DNA of 64,000 bases from Gracilaria domingensis (taxonomy: Eukaryota; Rhodophyta; Florideophyceae; Gracilariales; Gracilariaceae): assembly GCA_022539475.1 (NCBI GenBank), contig VCMS01000093.1, forward strand, positions 62,001-126,000, given 5' to 3'. Within the stretch, counting starts at the first letter, position 1, and each line of letters opens with the position of its first letter. Below the pieces are notes generated by a model, which saw only the letters and a list, made by a program, of their open reading frames with translations, had not been told where the DNA came from and ran no database searches. Position numbers and translations under genes: made by a program. Of the stretch, positions 10,001 through 19,266 are shown in pieces.

Positions 10001-11128
10001 CGGAAGACGCACACATTACTAAACAGACCTAACCGCTCACATCCCTCCGAGAACATTTCTAACGTTGGGCCCCATAGAGGGCTTCGACAAACGAATCATT
10101 CGGTACCAAATCCCGATGGGCACGCTACTTTACCGGTTCAAGCCCCAAACCATGATCGCGAAGGAGACGCAAATCCACCCAAAGTGATGCGAGTTGTTCC
10201 CTCCCATCCGCAACCCAGTTTGGATGGAAACCAGCACCCAAATATTCATCGTAACGATGGTGTTCATAATGCTACGTTTAGTCCGTCTGGAACTGGGCCG
10301 CCTCCAATGTTTCACCCGAATGCAATCCCCATGACACTTATGGGGGCTCAGTTTACTTCAACGCAAAATCAGGCGGCTCACATGATGATGCCCTTCCCTC
10401 ATGCCGGTGGGCACATCCCAATGCAAGCACTGCCTCACCACCCTGGTTCTATACCTGGTCAAAACACACAGGGATACGTTAATATGAGCCACGTCGGTGC
10501 GACTCACCCACATGCTCAAGGTTCTCCATTCACCTGGTATCCCACCGTGACTCCGTATGTGGAATTTAGGCCACCCACAGTCCCGGGCGCAATGCTTCCG
10601 CACATGGCACATCCTTACATGCACGGCGGTCATAACCAAATGGCGACTCCCTACCACGTTGATCGGCGTAATCTCACGCCGCGCGCGGCTCCGCCGTGTG
10701 TTCCAGGGCCAACTTCATCGGCGAACAAGCCGCTGGAGAGATCTCAACGCCGGGGTCCGAGTACTCCTATGCAAAGAGAAGGGATTGCTCGGCGCATGGC
10801 AGCCATGGATTACACTGATGAGACATACGGTGGGAAACACTGGGAGCAATGGCAAGCTATCTCTTTGCACTTACTAAACCAGTACGAGTTCAGCGAAGAT
10901 ACTGATAGAGACACAACTCGTGCCTACGTTCGCCTTTGCGTATTGAAGGACGAGCTGAGGGATGCGAACCCCAACGGCCCGCGAGTTACGGTGAATCATT
11001 GCAAGGAAGTTTTCCGGATTTTGAACCTTCCTGTTACTGGGGAATGGGACAGACGAGGACACGGCGGAGTTCGGGGGCCGTATGTCTATGGCTGCATGAA
11101 GCGTAGTAGCCACCATGTTTCGCGGTAG
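7079..11128 (+). CDS. Photolyase/cryptochrome-family flavoprotein with long C-terminal extension
   Basis: A 1349-residue intronless protein. The start at 7079 has a strong context (atcATGg); an earlier in-frame opening at 7022 is only GTG. Residues about 49-280 form the photolyase antenna-binding domain (VVWFRGHDLRVHDHAAL). Residues about 360-610 form the FAD-binding helical domain (SRLSPHIRFGEISPRV, TGFPIVDAAMRQL, GWLHNRMRFLAASF). The electron-transfer Trp triad is intact at W470, W525 and W548. The residue facing flavin N5 is Asn544, as in CPD photolyases; plant cryptochromes have Asp there. About 690 residues follow: low-complexity Ser/Pro/His/Gln sequence, then a compact 100-residue end module rich in Trp, Tyr and Arg. 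Such tails usually mark signalling cryptochromes, so blue-light signalling, DNA repair or both remain open. Confidence 0.9.
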   Translation: MECDESLPCSRLRVQHVLGSPSSNAPSRHSSTASTPVNSPPPLTAPPNICGPAVVWFRGHDLRVHDHAALDAAVASGAPVVALYVLERGAETDGAVSYMRRLTAARAQNNHSADSVSFLSDVTVPPASSSHHQKSNASYYTATSPASDDDDVEQQAWGPLSPNGGFALGRVQRWYLHHSLRVLRQQLEKLSITLVLRRVDCAEDTAVQVLSVARAIGAARVFWNKRYKPRAYPVDEAVKYGLARIKVIAQDFDSETLIAPSADHGTFHDFQSYARFWLNRTRVSPPSQPNAPIHPSDVTAFPRPVVQSLLISSTKGHPSHKRMALSGLPTVSDLELLDGLSISGNDSPGEVSSIGCVAANRTLERFLRSDRFSRFASNNARRDGMVTGEDIATSRLSPHIRFGEISPRVLFWSVLDAGCQAAAVQDSSGLRAARQFVKNMSLREFGYYMLNRYPSAACRPIIPEFDVFPWEEDADGSLTQAWKTGTTGFPIVDAAMRQLIREGWLHNRMRFLAASFFCKYLLLPWPVGAAHMVRTLVDGDEACNSLGWQWTAGCNSDSFPFSTLVNPLSLHTHTQSQSRAAQYIRKYVPELAHLPDRLIFTPWAASDAERARYRLRFVPLRQYNEICPSPVFSRVASDNKEVFYPIRVVTGPRARYRARTAMEVMRKIFIAKKRCAPLLKDYTSPWPNDTFVNKKLEGTGVTIIELEDCEDLPESSTESEVSYVTTSYMPNSTPKQALVRQRPEPDTTLNALPSKRLRISSPPERSQAQEPVRRSQGPFPKNLSLSRRQQPAGQSEMSGRQQWETPTHLEAQGQTTQSNRKVVDVISDQRTKEIMTASRMKRPRSPSQQPTHPLSTPRISDTCESVTPSLPDDRLSVRSLLSPNLASPPLHSVRLSSPRKGKHVAAEMMSAMSGLPKLAQVAASQRDAQLSQNADGSRGALGLTGFPPPSPSPRISSTGKQFVDGDLVCSPKPARKTHTLLNRPNRSHPSENISNVGPHRGLRQTNHSVPNPDGHATLPVQAPNHDREGDANPPKVMRVVPSHPQPSLDGNQHPNIHRNDGVHNATFSPSGTGPPPMFHPNAIPMTLMGAQFTSTQNQAAHMMMPFPHAGGHIPMQALPHHPGSIPGQNTQGYVNMSHVGATHPHAQGSPFTWYPTVTPYVEFRPPTVPGAMLPHMAHPYMHGGHNQMATPYHVDRRNLTPRAAPPCVPGPTSSANKPLERSQRRGPSTPMQREGIARRMAAMDYTDETYGGKHWEQWQAISLHLLNQYEFSEDTDRDTTRAYVRLCVLKDELRDANPNGPRVTVNHCKEVFRILNLPVTGEWDRRGHGGVRGPYVYGCMKRSSHHVSR

Positions 11129-11865
11129 TCAGGATCACCGTACTGGACGAAACCCTGATGCGACTTTTAGAATGCAAGTGAGGAATACGTCTTTGTAGAG
11201 GTAGCGACAAAGGTATATGCATCGACGCAGCTTACCGCAACACCAATTACTAAACACAATCTGCTTAGTTCCTCTCTAACATTTTGTTCACAAGTAAACG
11301 TAAAACTTGATACATAAATTGAGCAGTAGGCTTTCTTTTACGGTATGAGAACTGGGAGCCTCGACTTAAACGCATGTGTCTCGAAATGGGAGAGCGTAAC
11401 CTTAAAAACGCACAACTGAGAAACTCCTTTGTTAGAACTTCTCACGTTCGCGTGCTTTAATTAGTAGTCCTGGACCTTGAGATACCAACGGCCGATCAAG
11501 GGCATAGGACCCATCAGTGGCTACTGGTGCGTGGAATTAAATGTACATGTGTGTTGTCCCCAGCGTCGTGACACACTACTGAAAAGCTTAAAATGCCTTG
11601 TATAAAGCAACTCTTTAAGCAGGGCGTCTTGTGCCTTGATTAGTTTCAATTCCGGCAAAAGGCGTGAACGTGGTTCACTTGGGGTGGCTATGACCAATTG
11701 AAGGTGGCGCAATAAGGTCTTGTCTGCCATGTCGCCAGCAGCAAAACGGGTGTGAATATGTTCCCTTCGCCAAGATAAACTTGAGCGACGAATACTGCCG
11801 CTTGCCAAAGTGCGAAAGAAGGAAGCGAAACGAGGGTGATTCGTTCTCAACAGAGCAGAGGACAA
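11129..11865. other. Intergenic region without a supported gene
   Basis: A 737-bp AT-richer spacer downstream of the photolyase gene. A minus-strand frame (11521-11865) encodes an Arg/Ser-rich 114-residue sequence that faintly resembles a mitochondrial presequence followed by a helical segment. It ends exactly where the next gene begins and has no recognisable domain, so I do not call it. Confidence 0.4.
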
Positions 11866-13109
11866 ATGTTGGTGAAGTCATGGGTGATGTTGGCGATTTT
11901 GTCCGTGTTTACAGCCGGGGTGATATCGGTTCCGCTACCGCCAAAGGTATGTCATGACTTCACAAAATTTGGTTCACCCATCTTCGAAGATCAAAATGGA
12001 TTGCTAACAAATGTGTCAATACGCGGCGTGCAAAATAGTCGAACGACGATAAAAGCGCTGCGCCTGTTGAACACGAGAGAGACAGAAGACGCGTACAAAG
12101 GTATGGAGCTATTGGCTTGCAACCGCAGAAAGTGGTTCGATACCAGCCAGTAGATTGCGTACACCCCGATTCGGCACCGTATCTACCGCGACAGGTGCTG
12201 GAAAGCAGTGGACTCATTCCCGGCAATATGGCGCAAGCTGCTCAGGGAGGAATGACGGCTGGTGGTGAGATGGTATCACCAAACGCTATGACAGGCGGTG
12301 TGGCTACGAGCGGGGACGCAAGCGCGGCGGCTGGTGGCGCGATGGGCAGCGCTATGACACAACTAGCACCCGGTACTGAGACTACTATTGGAGGCGTGAG
12401 TAGCACAACTGACGGCTCTGCAGCTGTGATGAACGCTGATGGGCAGAGTGGCGTCGAGGGTGGGGCGGTAGCTGGTGCATCGACAAACAACATAGGTGTT
12501 CCCGGAGGCGTGACTCTAGGAAGTGTCGCTCCGGGAGGCGTCGCTTCAGGAGGCGTCGCTTCAGGAGGCGTTGCTCCCGTAGGCGTCGCGCCCGGAGGCG
12601 ATGCATCTGGGGGAGTTGTTTCTGGAGGTGTTGCCCCCAGCGCACAGGTTGCCTGGAACGGCGCGCCTCAAACAGGTGCCACCGACGCGGCCACAGCGGC
12701 AGGCGCCCCCGCCGCGGCTGCGGAAAACGGGCTGGCCGTGGCACCCGGCGCAGCCGCAGAGAACGCGGTGGCGACGCAAAGCACGCAAAGCACGCAAAGC
12801 ACGCAGGTGACCAGCGGAATCGAGCAGACCATGCCCGCGGGCACGACGGGCGAAACAGCCGCTCAGGCAAACATGGCCGGCCCCGTGAGCGCGACGAACG
12901 TCGCCGCAACGATGACAACGCCGAGCGCGGGCGGCGGCGCGGAGGCGCCCGCGGGCGACGCCGTCGCGATGACGGGCGGCGGCGTGGCGAGCGGCGCGGC
13001 GGGCGGCGTGACGGGCGTCGCGCCCGTGGTGAGTGCGGACTTGGGACAGAGCAACGGGCTGTTCGCGGCGTCGACGACGGCCACCACCGGTGTGACGGGC
13101 GCGCTGTGA
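11866..13109 (+). CDS. Small secreted Gly/Ala/Thr-rich protein, two exons
   Basis: The first frame (start 11866) encodes a clear signal peptide (WVMLAILSVFTAGVIS). It ends in a stop at 12151, while a second frame from about 12117 carries on to 13109, so the two must be joined by an intron. Two splices keep the frame: 11947-12128 (donor GTATGT, acceptor CCGCAG, 182 bp) or 12101-12150 (donor GTATGG, acceptor AGCCAG, 50 bp). The downstream part starts with VDCVHPDSAPYLPRQV, then becomes low complexity: tandem GGVASGGVAP-like pentads (12520-12640), TQS triplets (about 12777-12807) and Gly/Ala/Thr/Met stretches to the end. No catalytic domain is visible. An extracellular matrix or wall-associated role is possible but is only inference. 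Confidence 0.6.
11947..12128 (+). other. Candidate intron (alternative: 12101-12150)
   Basis: The donor GTATGT at 11947 and acceptor ending CAACCGCAG at 12128 give a 182-bp phase-0 intron that joins the signal-peptide frame to the Gly/Ala-rich frame. The competing 50-bp intron 12101-12150 keeps about 50 more residues of the first frame. The first frame stays open through the longer intron, which slightly favours the shorter one; the donor quality favours the longer one. Confidence 0.45.
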
Positions 13110-13428
13110 TTGGCGTGATAGGTTGGCGGATTGGCGCAAATGTGGCGCGCAGATATTTGACGGGTGGACACGCGGCCGGCTGAGGGCTTGCGCGCGACGA
13201 TGCTCCGCCGCACGTCGCCTGCAAACTTTGCAGCGCCGGTGAATGTGTTCTGCGCGGCGCTGCGCGTTGTAGCCAGACAGGCAGATACTTTTTCGACGCC
13301 GGGCCTTCCTCAATCGAGAGTTGGTTCGTGCTAGCAATCCGAGTCGCTTTGAGCTAAACTGCTGTTCCGACCGACGAGTACGCGTTCGTTCGCACGCTTC
13401 CTAGTTCCTGTGTTCTGCGCGCTGCAAG
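13110..13428. promoter_or_regulatory. Promoter spacer upstream of the START-domain gene
   Basis: This 319-bp spacer separates two genes on the same strand. It has a CCAAT-type motif (tgattggcgtga) directly after the stop of the upstream gene and moderately GC-rich sequence. No clear TATA box and no reading frame worth calling. Confidence 0.35.
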
Positions 13429-14157
13429 ATGGTGGACGCTGCCTTTGTCGCACAGCCGACCTTCCGCGTGTCGCGCGCGCTGAGACGGTCGTCGGCTTCC
13501 GTTGCGCAGCGGCGAACGTGCGTCGTCACCATGCGACGTGCTCGCGCGGTGCAGCGGGAGGCCACCTTGTTATCGGCGCAGTCCGGCGTTCCCACTCCCC
13601 GTGTGCGCGTCAGCATCGAGGCGCCCGAATCGAATCGAAGGCTGGTATCGGCCTGCAATCTCATCAACGCACCACTGGAAACCGTGTGGCAACTTCTCTC
13701 AGATTACTCCAATCTTGCGACGCATATCCCTAATTTAGTCATGTCGGAGAGAAGAATGCACCCGAATGGCGGAATCCGTGTGGAGCAATGTGGCGCCCAG
13801 AGCATTCTGGGCTTTCAGTTTCGTGCCAGTCTGGTCATGGATATGACTGAGGTGAACGCGTCTTCCTCCAGCTGGCGCGCCATCAATTTTGATCTTGTGT
13901 CAAGCAGAGATTTTCGTCAGTTTGAAGGCGTGTGGAGGATGGAGATGATTGATGATAGTAAGACCGCTTTGTATTATACCGTTTCTATTGTACCAAAGGG
14001 ACTTGTGCCGGTCAAGGCTATTGAATGGAGGATTTCGGAAGATGTGCCCGAGAACATGGATGCTGTTAGATTGGAATGTGAACGGAGACGTAGACTTGCT
14101 GTTTCTGCTCGCAGACGTGAACAACTGGCTCGTGCGGACAAGTCACAGTTGTTGTAG
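13429..14157 (+). CDS. Plastid-targeted START/COQ10-like (polyketide cyclase/lipid-transport fold) protein
   Basis: A 242-residue protein. The first 40 or so residues are rich in Arg, Ser and Ala with no acidic residue after Asp3 and end with RTCVVTMRR, typical of a plastid transit peptide with cleavage near CVVTM. Residues about 60-195 match the polyketide cyclase/dehydrase (COQ10, SRPBCC) fold: SACNLINAPLETVWQLLSD, a short YSNLATHIPN segment, GGIRVEQCGAQSILGF, then FEGVWRM and LYYTVSIVPKGLVP. The Arg-rich helical C-terminus (DVPENMDAVRLECERR) resembles plant chloroplast members that bind a hydrophobic ligand. The exact ligand is unknown. The start lies in the context aagATGg. Confidence 0.75.
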   Translation: MVDAAFVAQPTFRVSRALRRSSASVAQRRTCVVTMRRARAVQREATLLSAQSGVPTPRVRVSIEAPESNRRLVSACNLINAPLETVWQLLSDYSNLATHIPNLVMSERRMHPNGGIRVEQCGAQSILGFQFRASLVMDMTEVNASSSSWRAINFDLVSSRDFRQFEGVWRMEMIDDSKTALYYTVSIVPKGLVPVKAIEWRISEDVPENMDAVRLECERRRRLAVSARRREQLARADKSQLL

Positions 14158-14837
14158 CGAACACATTTGCTGTTCTTCCCCTATACCATCTGCCTAGTAC
14201 TCGTTCGTAGCTATTGAGTTATAAGCGTGTGCCTTTTTTTGGGTCTACATCTGTACCACTGAGGTACTGAACGTACCTGTCAAACACCGAATAGAGACAG
14301 AATCACATCATGTTCATTCCACAAGCATCATAATAGTCTTTTCGTTTGGTTGTCGCATTACCTCATGCTCGCATGTGCGCTTGCCCGATTGTGATGCTTG
14401 ATGTAGGTTGCCGAACAAACGAGCACGGGCAAATCGAACGCTCTCTTGTTCTGGGAATCAGGTCGTCTTCGACACTTTCGTCACAATTTGTGACTCGCAA
14501 GTATATAAGTATTGTAATGTAACATCCCTCACGTTAACATTCCGGGGGTTGGCACATCAAAGAAAAACGAAGTGTGATAGATAAGCCTTTTGAAATGAGA
14601 ACGACCAAGATGACGACGATAATCATCTACCAGCAAGAATCACCCTTAACATCGTGACGTATTCGACTGTACTCATGGACAGTAACATGATATACCTCTT
14701 TCCTCGATAGATTACTGGGGCCGAAAGTGATCGACGAATGTCTGACTGAATAATAATTGACCTCTGCGGAAATCTGGCATCAGATTACAGCAAATATGAA
14801 AGATCAGCGCCTACTGAGCGACTCAAAGAGTTTTCGC

Positions 14838-15010
14838 AAGCGAATATGCGGCTAGGAAAGCTAAAGTACTGTTGCTCGGATCTCTAGCGGGAAAAGCTCC
14901 CAACTTCCACCCAGCGGCGTCCAACATAAACGAACTGCGCGGAAGTGGCAAGTGTGGCACAAATGTTAAAAAGGCACTGAGCCCATGTTCTTCAATGTTT
15001 GTTGACCATC
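14838..15010 (+). mobile_element. Degenerate LINE RNase H C-terminal fragment
   Basis: Translation gives AARKAKVLLLGSLAGKAP, then FHPAAS and CGTNVKKA. These align with ARKAEVL-AQF-TGH, LHPVAS and CGTNVKK in the copies at 15840-16200 and 44935-45900. The fragment is plus-stranded, diverged and without the 3' tail. It is the oldest-looking of the set. Confidence 0.55.
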
Positions 15011-15532
15011 GCCTCTCACCAGGAAACACTTCCTCTATTAGCTGTAGGGCATAATCTTTAGACTCTAGGGCTTGATTGCCCTTATAGACAAACCCTTTAT
15101 AGAATGCTCTCCCTCTTCATGAATGAGAAATTTCTATAAGAAAGGTTCCTTCAACCTAGGAAATAGGAAATTGCTTCTTCGTTTTCTTCTCTGCTGTGGT
15201 CCCAAGTACAACGCTGTTGTCCACATTAAAGAAAATGATGAAAAGTTAAGCGCAGATAGCAACACTTCGACGCCCCTTGACAAACTCAGAAAGTTGGTGC
15301 CTTGTGACTGGAACATATTGGCTTCCATTTTTCAAACCTATTGCTGAAACGATTGTCAAAACTGGCCCGAAAAGTGTTAAGATCCATTATGAAAGCAAAA
15401 AGCGGACTGTACCTGAACCTGAACCAAATGACTTTGTTTTCCTTCAGCACGTCGACTATGTTCTCTATCTCATTTTTTCAAAACTGCTGGATATCATGAA
15501 TAGGACTTGAAATTCATAGGTACTTCATATAT

Positions 15533-15587
15533 GAGGCTCTACTGTAGTTTAGGAATAAGAAACTACTGTCCACAATAAAGAAGACAT
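15533..15587 (+). mobile_element. Isolated LINE 3' tail
   Basis: This is almost identical over about 55 bp to the 3' end of the LINE fragment at 16147-16198 (gaggctctactgtagttta ... aataaagaag). Only the tail is present, as expected for extreme 5' truncation during target-primed reverse transcription. Confidence 0.6.
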
Positions 15588-15835
15588 AGAATCATGGAAA
15601 AGCGTCGAACATCTACGTCGATTCCAAACAACTTTTCCAGGAAGATTTCAGACGTCGCTCCTGACGTCTTTCTTCTTTCCTTCCTTTACTGTGAGACACG
15701 TTACGCTTATTCCTCGTTTCGTATGGGGTTTGTTATGAACCCCCGACAACCAATATGGCTTTCATCGAAATATAGCCACCGGCTGATGTGAAGGTCCTCC
15801 TTTCAAGCAGGAAAAAGTCCGTAACGTTGTTGTCA

Positions 15836-16200
15836 GAGTGCTCTGAATTTTTTCGGGAACACGGAGGAGCTCGGAAGGCTGAGGTACTAATGGCGCAATT
15901 CTTCACAGGACATGTACCATCACTTCACCCTGTGGCTTCTTACCTGAACCATAAAACGCTACGATGCACCTGTGGTACGAATGTTAAGAAAAACTGCAGC
16001 CATGTGGTCTTACGATGCCCATTATCGAACATTTCTCGACGATTCCTCCTGGCGGGACAGCCAAACGAAGCTAAATCATCCGTGCAGTACCTGATAAGAC
16101 ATAACTCACAGAACTTCTTGGCCTTTTTAAAGAGAGAGAACCTCCTCTGAGGCTCTACTGTAGTTTAGGAATAAGAAACTACTGTCCAAAATAAAGAAGA
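15836..16200 (+). mobile_element. 5'-truncated LINE: RNase H C-terminal region plus 3' tail
   Basis: The frame ending at 16150 encodes ARKAEVLMAQFFTGHV, LHPVASY, a CTCGTNVKKNCSHVVLRC zinc-ribbon-like segment and the end FLKRENLL. Its counterpart at 44935-45900 has the same order and the end FLARENYL. The stop is followed by a 50-bp 3' tail ending in aataaagaagaag. The polymerase domain is absent. The 3' end lies directly against the hAT-like element at 16214. Confidence 0.7.
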
Positions 16201-16721
16201 AGATAGCCACCGACAGGGGTTGGTTGCAATCGATTGATTGCGCAAACGATCGCAATCAAAGAATTGCAATCAATGATTGCTTTTGGACCGTCTGATTGCA
16301 ATCAGACTGCTCGGTAACGACCGGATTGCAATTCAATTGCAATCAAAGCTCGTTTGAACGAGTCACAAAATCGTATTAAGACTACACCTCAACTTGTTCA
16401 AGCAATTTTGTTGTTAAGGGTCAATGAAAGGTTTTGGAACGCTGAGTTCAGAAAACTGTTTATCTGTTGAAGCATACTGATGAAAACTTTCTGCTTCGTA
16501 TGGTAGTGATTATCATGAGCTGATTATATAAACTGTGTTGCCGATTGTTTCTTGATGTTCTCTGTTTGTGCGGATTGCAGTTTGGTTTCAGCTCGCAGCT
16601 AAAATTTCAATCGGATTGCAGGACGCAGCTGAAATTGCAATTGTGATTGTGACGAAAGTCTATAATTGCAATCGGGATTGGGATCTTAAGCGGAGATTGC
16701 ATCGGGTGCAATCTGATTGAA

Positions 16722-16726
16722 CCAAC
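16722..16726. repeat. Copia target-site duplication, left copy (CCAAC)
   Basis: CCAAC immediately precedes the TG of the left LTR. The same five bases follow the CA of the right LTR at 22245-22249. Five bp is the usual duplication length for Ty1/copia integrases, and the duplicated bases belong to the TIR of the host hAT-like element. Confidence 0.85.
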
Positions 16727-16821
16727 TGTCAATCAGCATTACAGTAGTGTCTAGTACATAAGCACGTTCAGATGTGCGAGCTCGCAAGTAAAGTGCCTAG
16801 GGGCAGAGTCTTCCTCTCACA
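16727..16821 (+). repeat. Left LTR of copia element (95 bp)
   Basis: It starts TGTCAATCAGCA and ends CTCTCACA. All 95 bp are found unchanged in the right LTR, but the left copy lacks a 41-bp block that in the right copy lies between two CAATCAGCA repeats. Confidence 0.85.
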
Positions 16822-16832
16822 GGTTATGGGCC
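16822..16832 (+). other. Primer-binding site matching the anticodon arm of initiator tRNA-Met
   Basis: GGTTATGGGCC begins at the first base after the left LTR. It is complementary to the anticodon loop and stem region (GGCCCATAACC) of eukaryotic initiator tRNA-Met, not to its 3' end. This is the half-tRNA priming known from Drosophila copia, whose PBS begins with the same bases. Confidence 0.8.
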
Positions 16833-17072
16833 ACACGCAAAGCAAAACCCACAGCCGTTCCCTCTTCCTTTCCACAAACCGGCCCCAGTAGTCACCACCC
16901 CCGAACGCAAACACCCAGAACCACCACGGACGCATACAACCGCCTCACCCGTCGTCTCAGACGGGAGCTCAACAACGACATCTCCCACCTGACATCCGAA
17001 CTCTACGACAACGCCATTCTATCAGCCACAGACAATCACACTCCACAAGACACCACACAAAATCACTCCACT

Positions 17073-18410
17073 ATGAACAACGAGACACCCAACATCCAAC
17101 CAGCCCTACCCGTACTCAACCCAGGCAACTACACCTATTGGTTTTACACCATGAACAATCATGCCATCACCATCGATGCAGAAGATCATTTCAACGGCAA
17201 CCCCCCAAGCCCTCTCGACCCAGCCGAACTCAAAGCCTACAAGGTCAAAAAGTCCAAACTCACCACCGCCATCGTGTCCACAGTTCCAGCCAACATCATG
17301 GGACAAGTATTCAAACCAGACGACAACCCCACACCCCACGACCTAGTCCAAAGCATTCTACACCATGTCAATCAATCCACAGAAGAGGACCACCAGTTCC
17401 TCAAAACCGAAGCGGAAAGCATCCTTTTCAAAGAGGACACCAAAGTATCCGATTATATCAAAGAATACCGAGACATCCGAGAGAAGATGCTAGCAGCGAG
17501 ATACCCCAAAATAGAAGATGAAGGTACAACGGTCGACTTCCTCATTGAAGGCCTCAAAGACAACCCAGCACTCTCCAGCATCGCCTTCCAATTTCTGGCT
17601 AACAAGCCATCAACGATCCAAGACTTCACCAGGTCATTCAAGAAGCTATACAATTTCCAACAGAAAAAGGCCACAGCAGGTCCCTCCTCCATGCCTCAGA
17701 CCTTCACCGGGGACTACAAACCACAGATTCAACAATACACCGAGGAGTACCAACGCCCACCACAATATCGCCCATATGGCCGATCGTATTATCCACCCCG
17801 CAACCGCCCCCCCTTTACTTACAGCCGCCCCCCCTTTACTGGAAAACCATGCCAATTTCACATCTCCCTAGGCCTCCGACAGCCCCAACATTCCGACCAA
17901 GACTGCCGACACCCGGGACACCCCAAACACCATCAGCAGCACCGAGCAAATTATGTCCAATGGAATTATCCCCCACTCCCCCCACCACACCAGCAGAACT
18001 ACCAACAACCTCAGTTACCTCCACCCCCACCACCACCGGCAGATGTCACATCGGAGGCTGACACCGAAGCAACTAGTAAGTTCATACTCGACAGCGGAGC
18101 TACCCCAAGTCATATCACACGACCTAACCGATCGATGACACCCCTGTCTCGCGATATGTTCACCACGACTGCCACAAACCAGCGGAGCAAGTGTACCCAC
18201 CATGGAATCCTCAGAATCCGCCCCCACAGGACTAAGCACACACTCCGCACATATGCGGTAGCCAACCAACGTTTGCATCACAACCTACTCTCGGTTAATG
18301 ATCTCGCCAACCGCTATGGCCACGTAATATTCACTCCCAACCATGGTTATATCGTAAACACCAAAGCCGCACGTCCGCATCTTATGGCCACCGCCACCTG
18401 GCGCAATAAC
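17073..18410 (+). CDS. Copia Gag and protease (first part of the split gag-pol frame)
   Basis: The Gag region (about residues 1-210) has the UBN2-like helices of copia Gag (VSDYIKEYRDIREKML, FLIEGLKDNPAL). A Tyr/Pro/Gln-rich linker follows with a Cys/His cluster (CQFHISLGL ... DCRHPGHP) in place of a canonical CCHC knuckle. The aspartic protease motif ILDSGATPSHIT lies at about 18086-18121. The native frame runs to ATATWRNN at 18410, the usual pre-integrase junction of copia proteins. Past that point the frame enters the 851-bp insert and stops at 18477-18479 after 23 unrelated residues. Codon use is C-rich and AT-poor at third positions, unlike nearby LINE pieces. Confidence 0.88.
18406..18410. 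repeat. TSD of the inner insert, left copy (ATAAC)
   Basis: ATAAC precedes the inner element; the same pentamer follows it at 19262-19266. Removing one copy plus the element (856 bp) rejoins the two gag-pol frames exactly. Confidence 0.8.
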
Positions 18411-19261
18411 TGTGGTGCAAACCCCGAGAACGGGAGAAAGACACGAAAGGTGTTCGGAGCCTTCCCCTCAATAGGGTAGCAACAGCAATAGAGCCCCTCA
18501 CGGGTAGGTGCACTAGCCGGGCGTAAACCGGGACCTACCGTCACGATGTACGGGTGAGGGTATGAGATGGCCGAGAAGTCGGATGGAGATACACGTGAGT
18601 GTGTGTAATCCTCAGATGAGGTCTAATAATCCACGGAAGTGGCGGAGACAACGACTACGTGTCGGAGGTTCACAAACCACGAAAGGGTGGGCGACAAGCC
18701 CAAAAAGGGGAAACGGGAACCCAAGTGAATGGGGAAAACCAAAGAGGAAACCCGGCGACGCGGCGAACGAGAGTAGGGCCACGAGAGACACGAGCGAACA
18801 AGACGAAGCCCTATACAGGGGTGAGTATCCACGACAGTGTGTAATAATGAACGGTAAATAACAACGACGGTGTCGGCGATGCTCCTGGTGAACAGGGTGG
18901 TTAAACTAACCGTGCACGACGCGGCCAACCCTCGAAGAGGTGTGGGAACACGCGAAGGCGGTGCAGCTTAGAGCCAAGAACTAAGGTTCAACCCTGGTTG
19001 GGGAGCTTTACTTGGCGGCGAGGGCCGAAGGCCGAGCCACTATATAGTGTAGTAATCCCCCTAAAATATGTCCAAAACTATCAAAAGAAATATCTAAATT
19101 ACCAGCAATGCTGTGCCACCCGTCCCTTGCAACCGTGCTACACGTGTCTGACAAGCCAGCAATGCTGTGCCAACCTCAGCACTGCCTTCTACCTTCCCTG
19201 CGCAGCAGGCCCAAGAGTTCCTCGCAAAGCGAGCATATACCGCAAAATGCGTTGCACTACA
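18411..19261. mobile_element. 851-bp insert with TG...CA inverted ends: probable solo LTR
   Basis: The left end TGTGGTGCAA and right end TTGCACTACA are inverted repeats with 9 of 10 matches. The element has a 5-bp TSD, no coding frame, a TATA-box sequence (actatatagtg near 19038), and several strong hairpin stems (for example ggtaggt/acctacc at 18505-18540). TG...CA ends, a 5-bp TSD and a TATA box about 220 bp before the end best fit the solo LTR of another retrotransposon. A non-autonomous DNA transposon with 10-bp TIRs is the alternative. A 17-bp block (ccagcaatgctgtgcca) occurs twice near 19102 and 19158. Confidence 0.7.
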
Positions 19262-19266
19262 ATAAC

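Larger units (their letters stand above)
14158..16213. repeat. Gene-free desert with decayed LINE pieces
   Basis: No intact gene is visible over 2 kb. The region is AT-rich and carries at least three remnants of one non-LTR retrotransposon family, listed separately. Other open frames are short and have no domain. Confidence 0.6.

Noticed and set aside
11521-11865. Minus-strand 114-residue frame next to the secreted-protein gene
   Set aside because: It looks slightly like a mitochondrial presequence but has no domain, and it overlaps the probable promoter of the plus-strand gene.
18480-19107. Group II or group I intron inside the copia element
   Set aside because: Strong stems and a frame-restoring position suggested it, but I see no domain V-like hairpin near the 3' end, and a 5-bp TSD plus inverted TG...CA ends fit a transposon insertion better.
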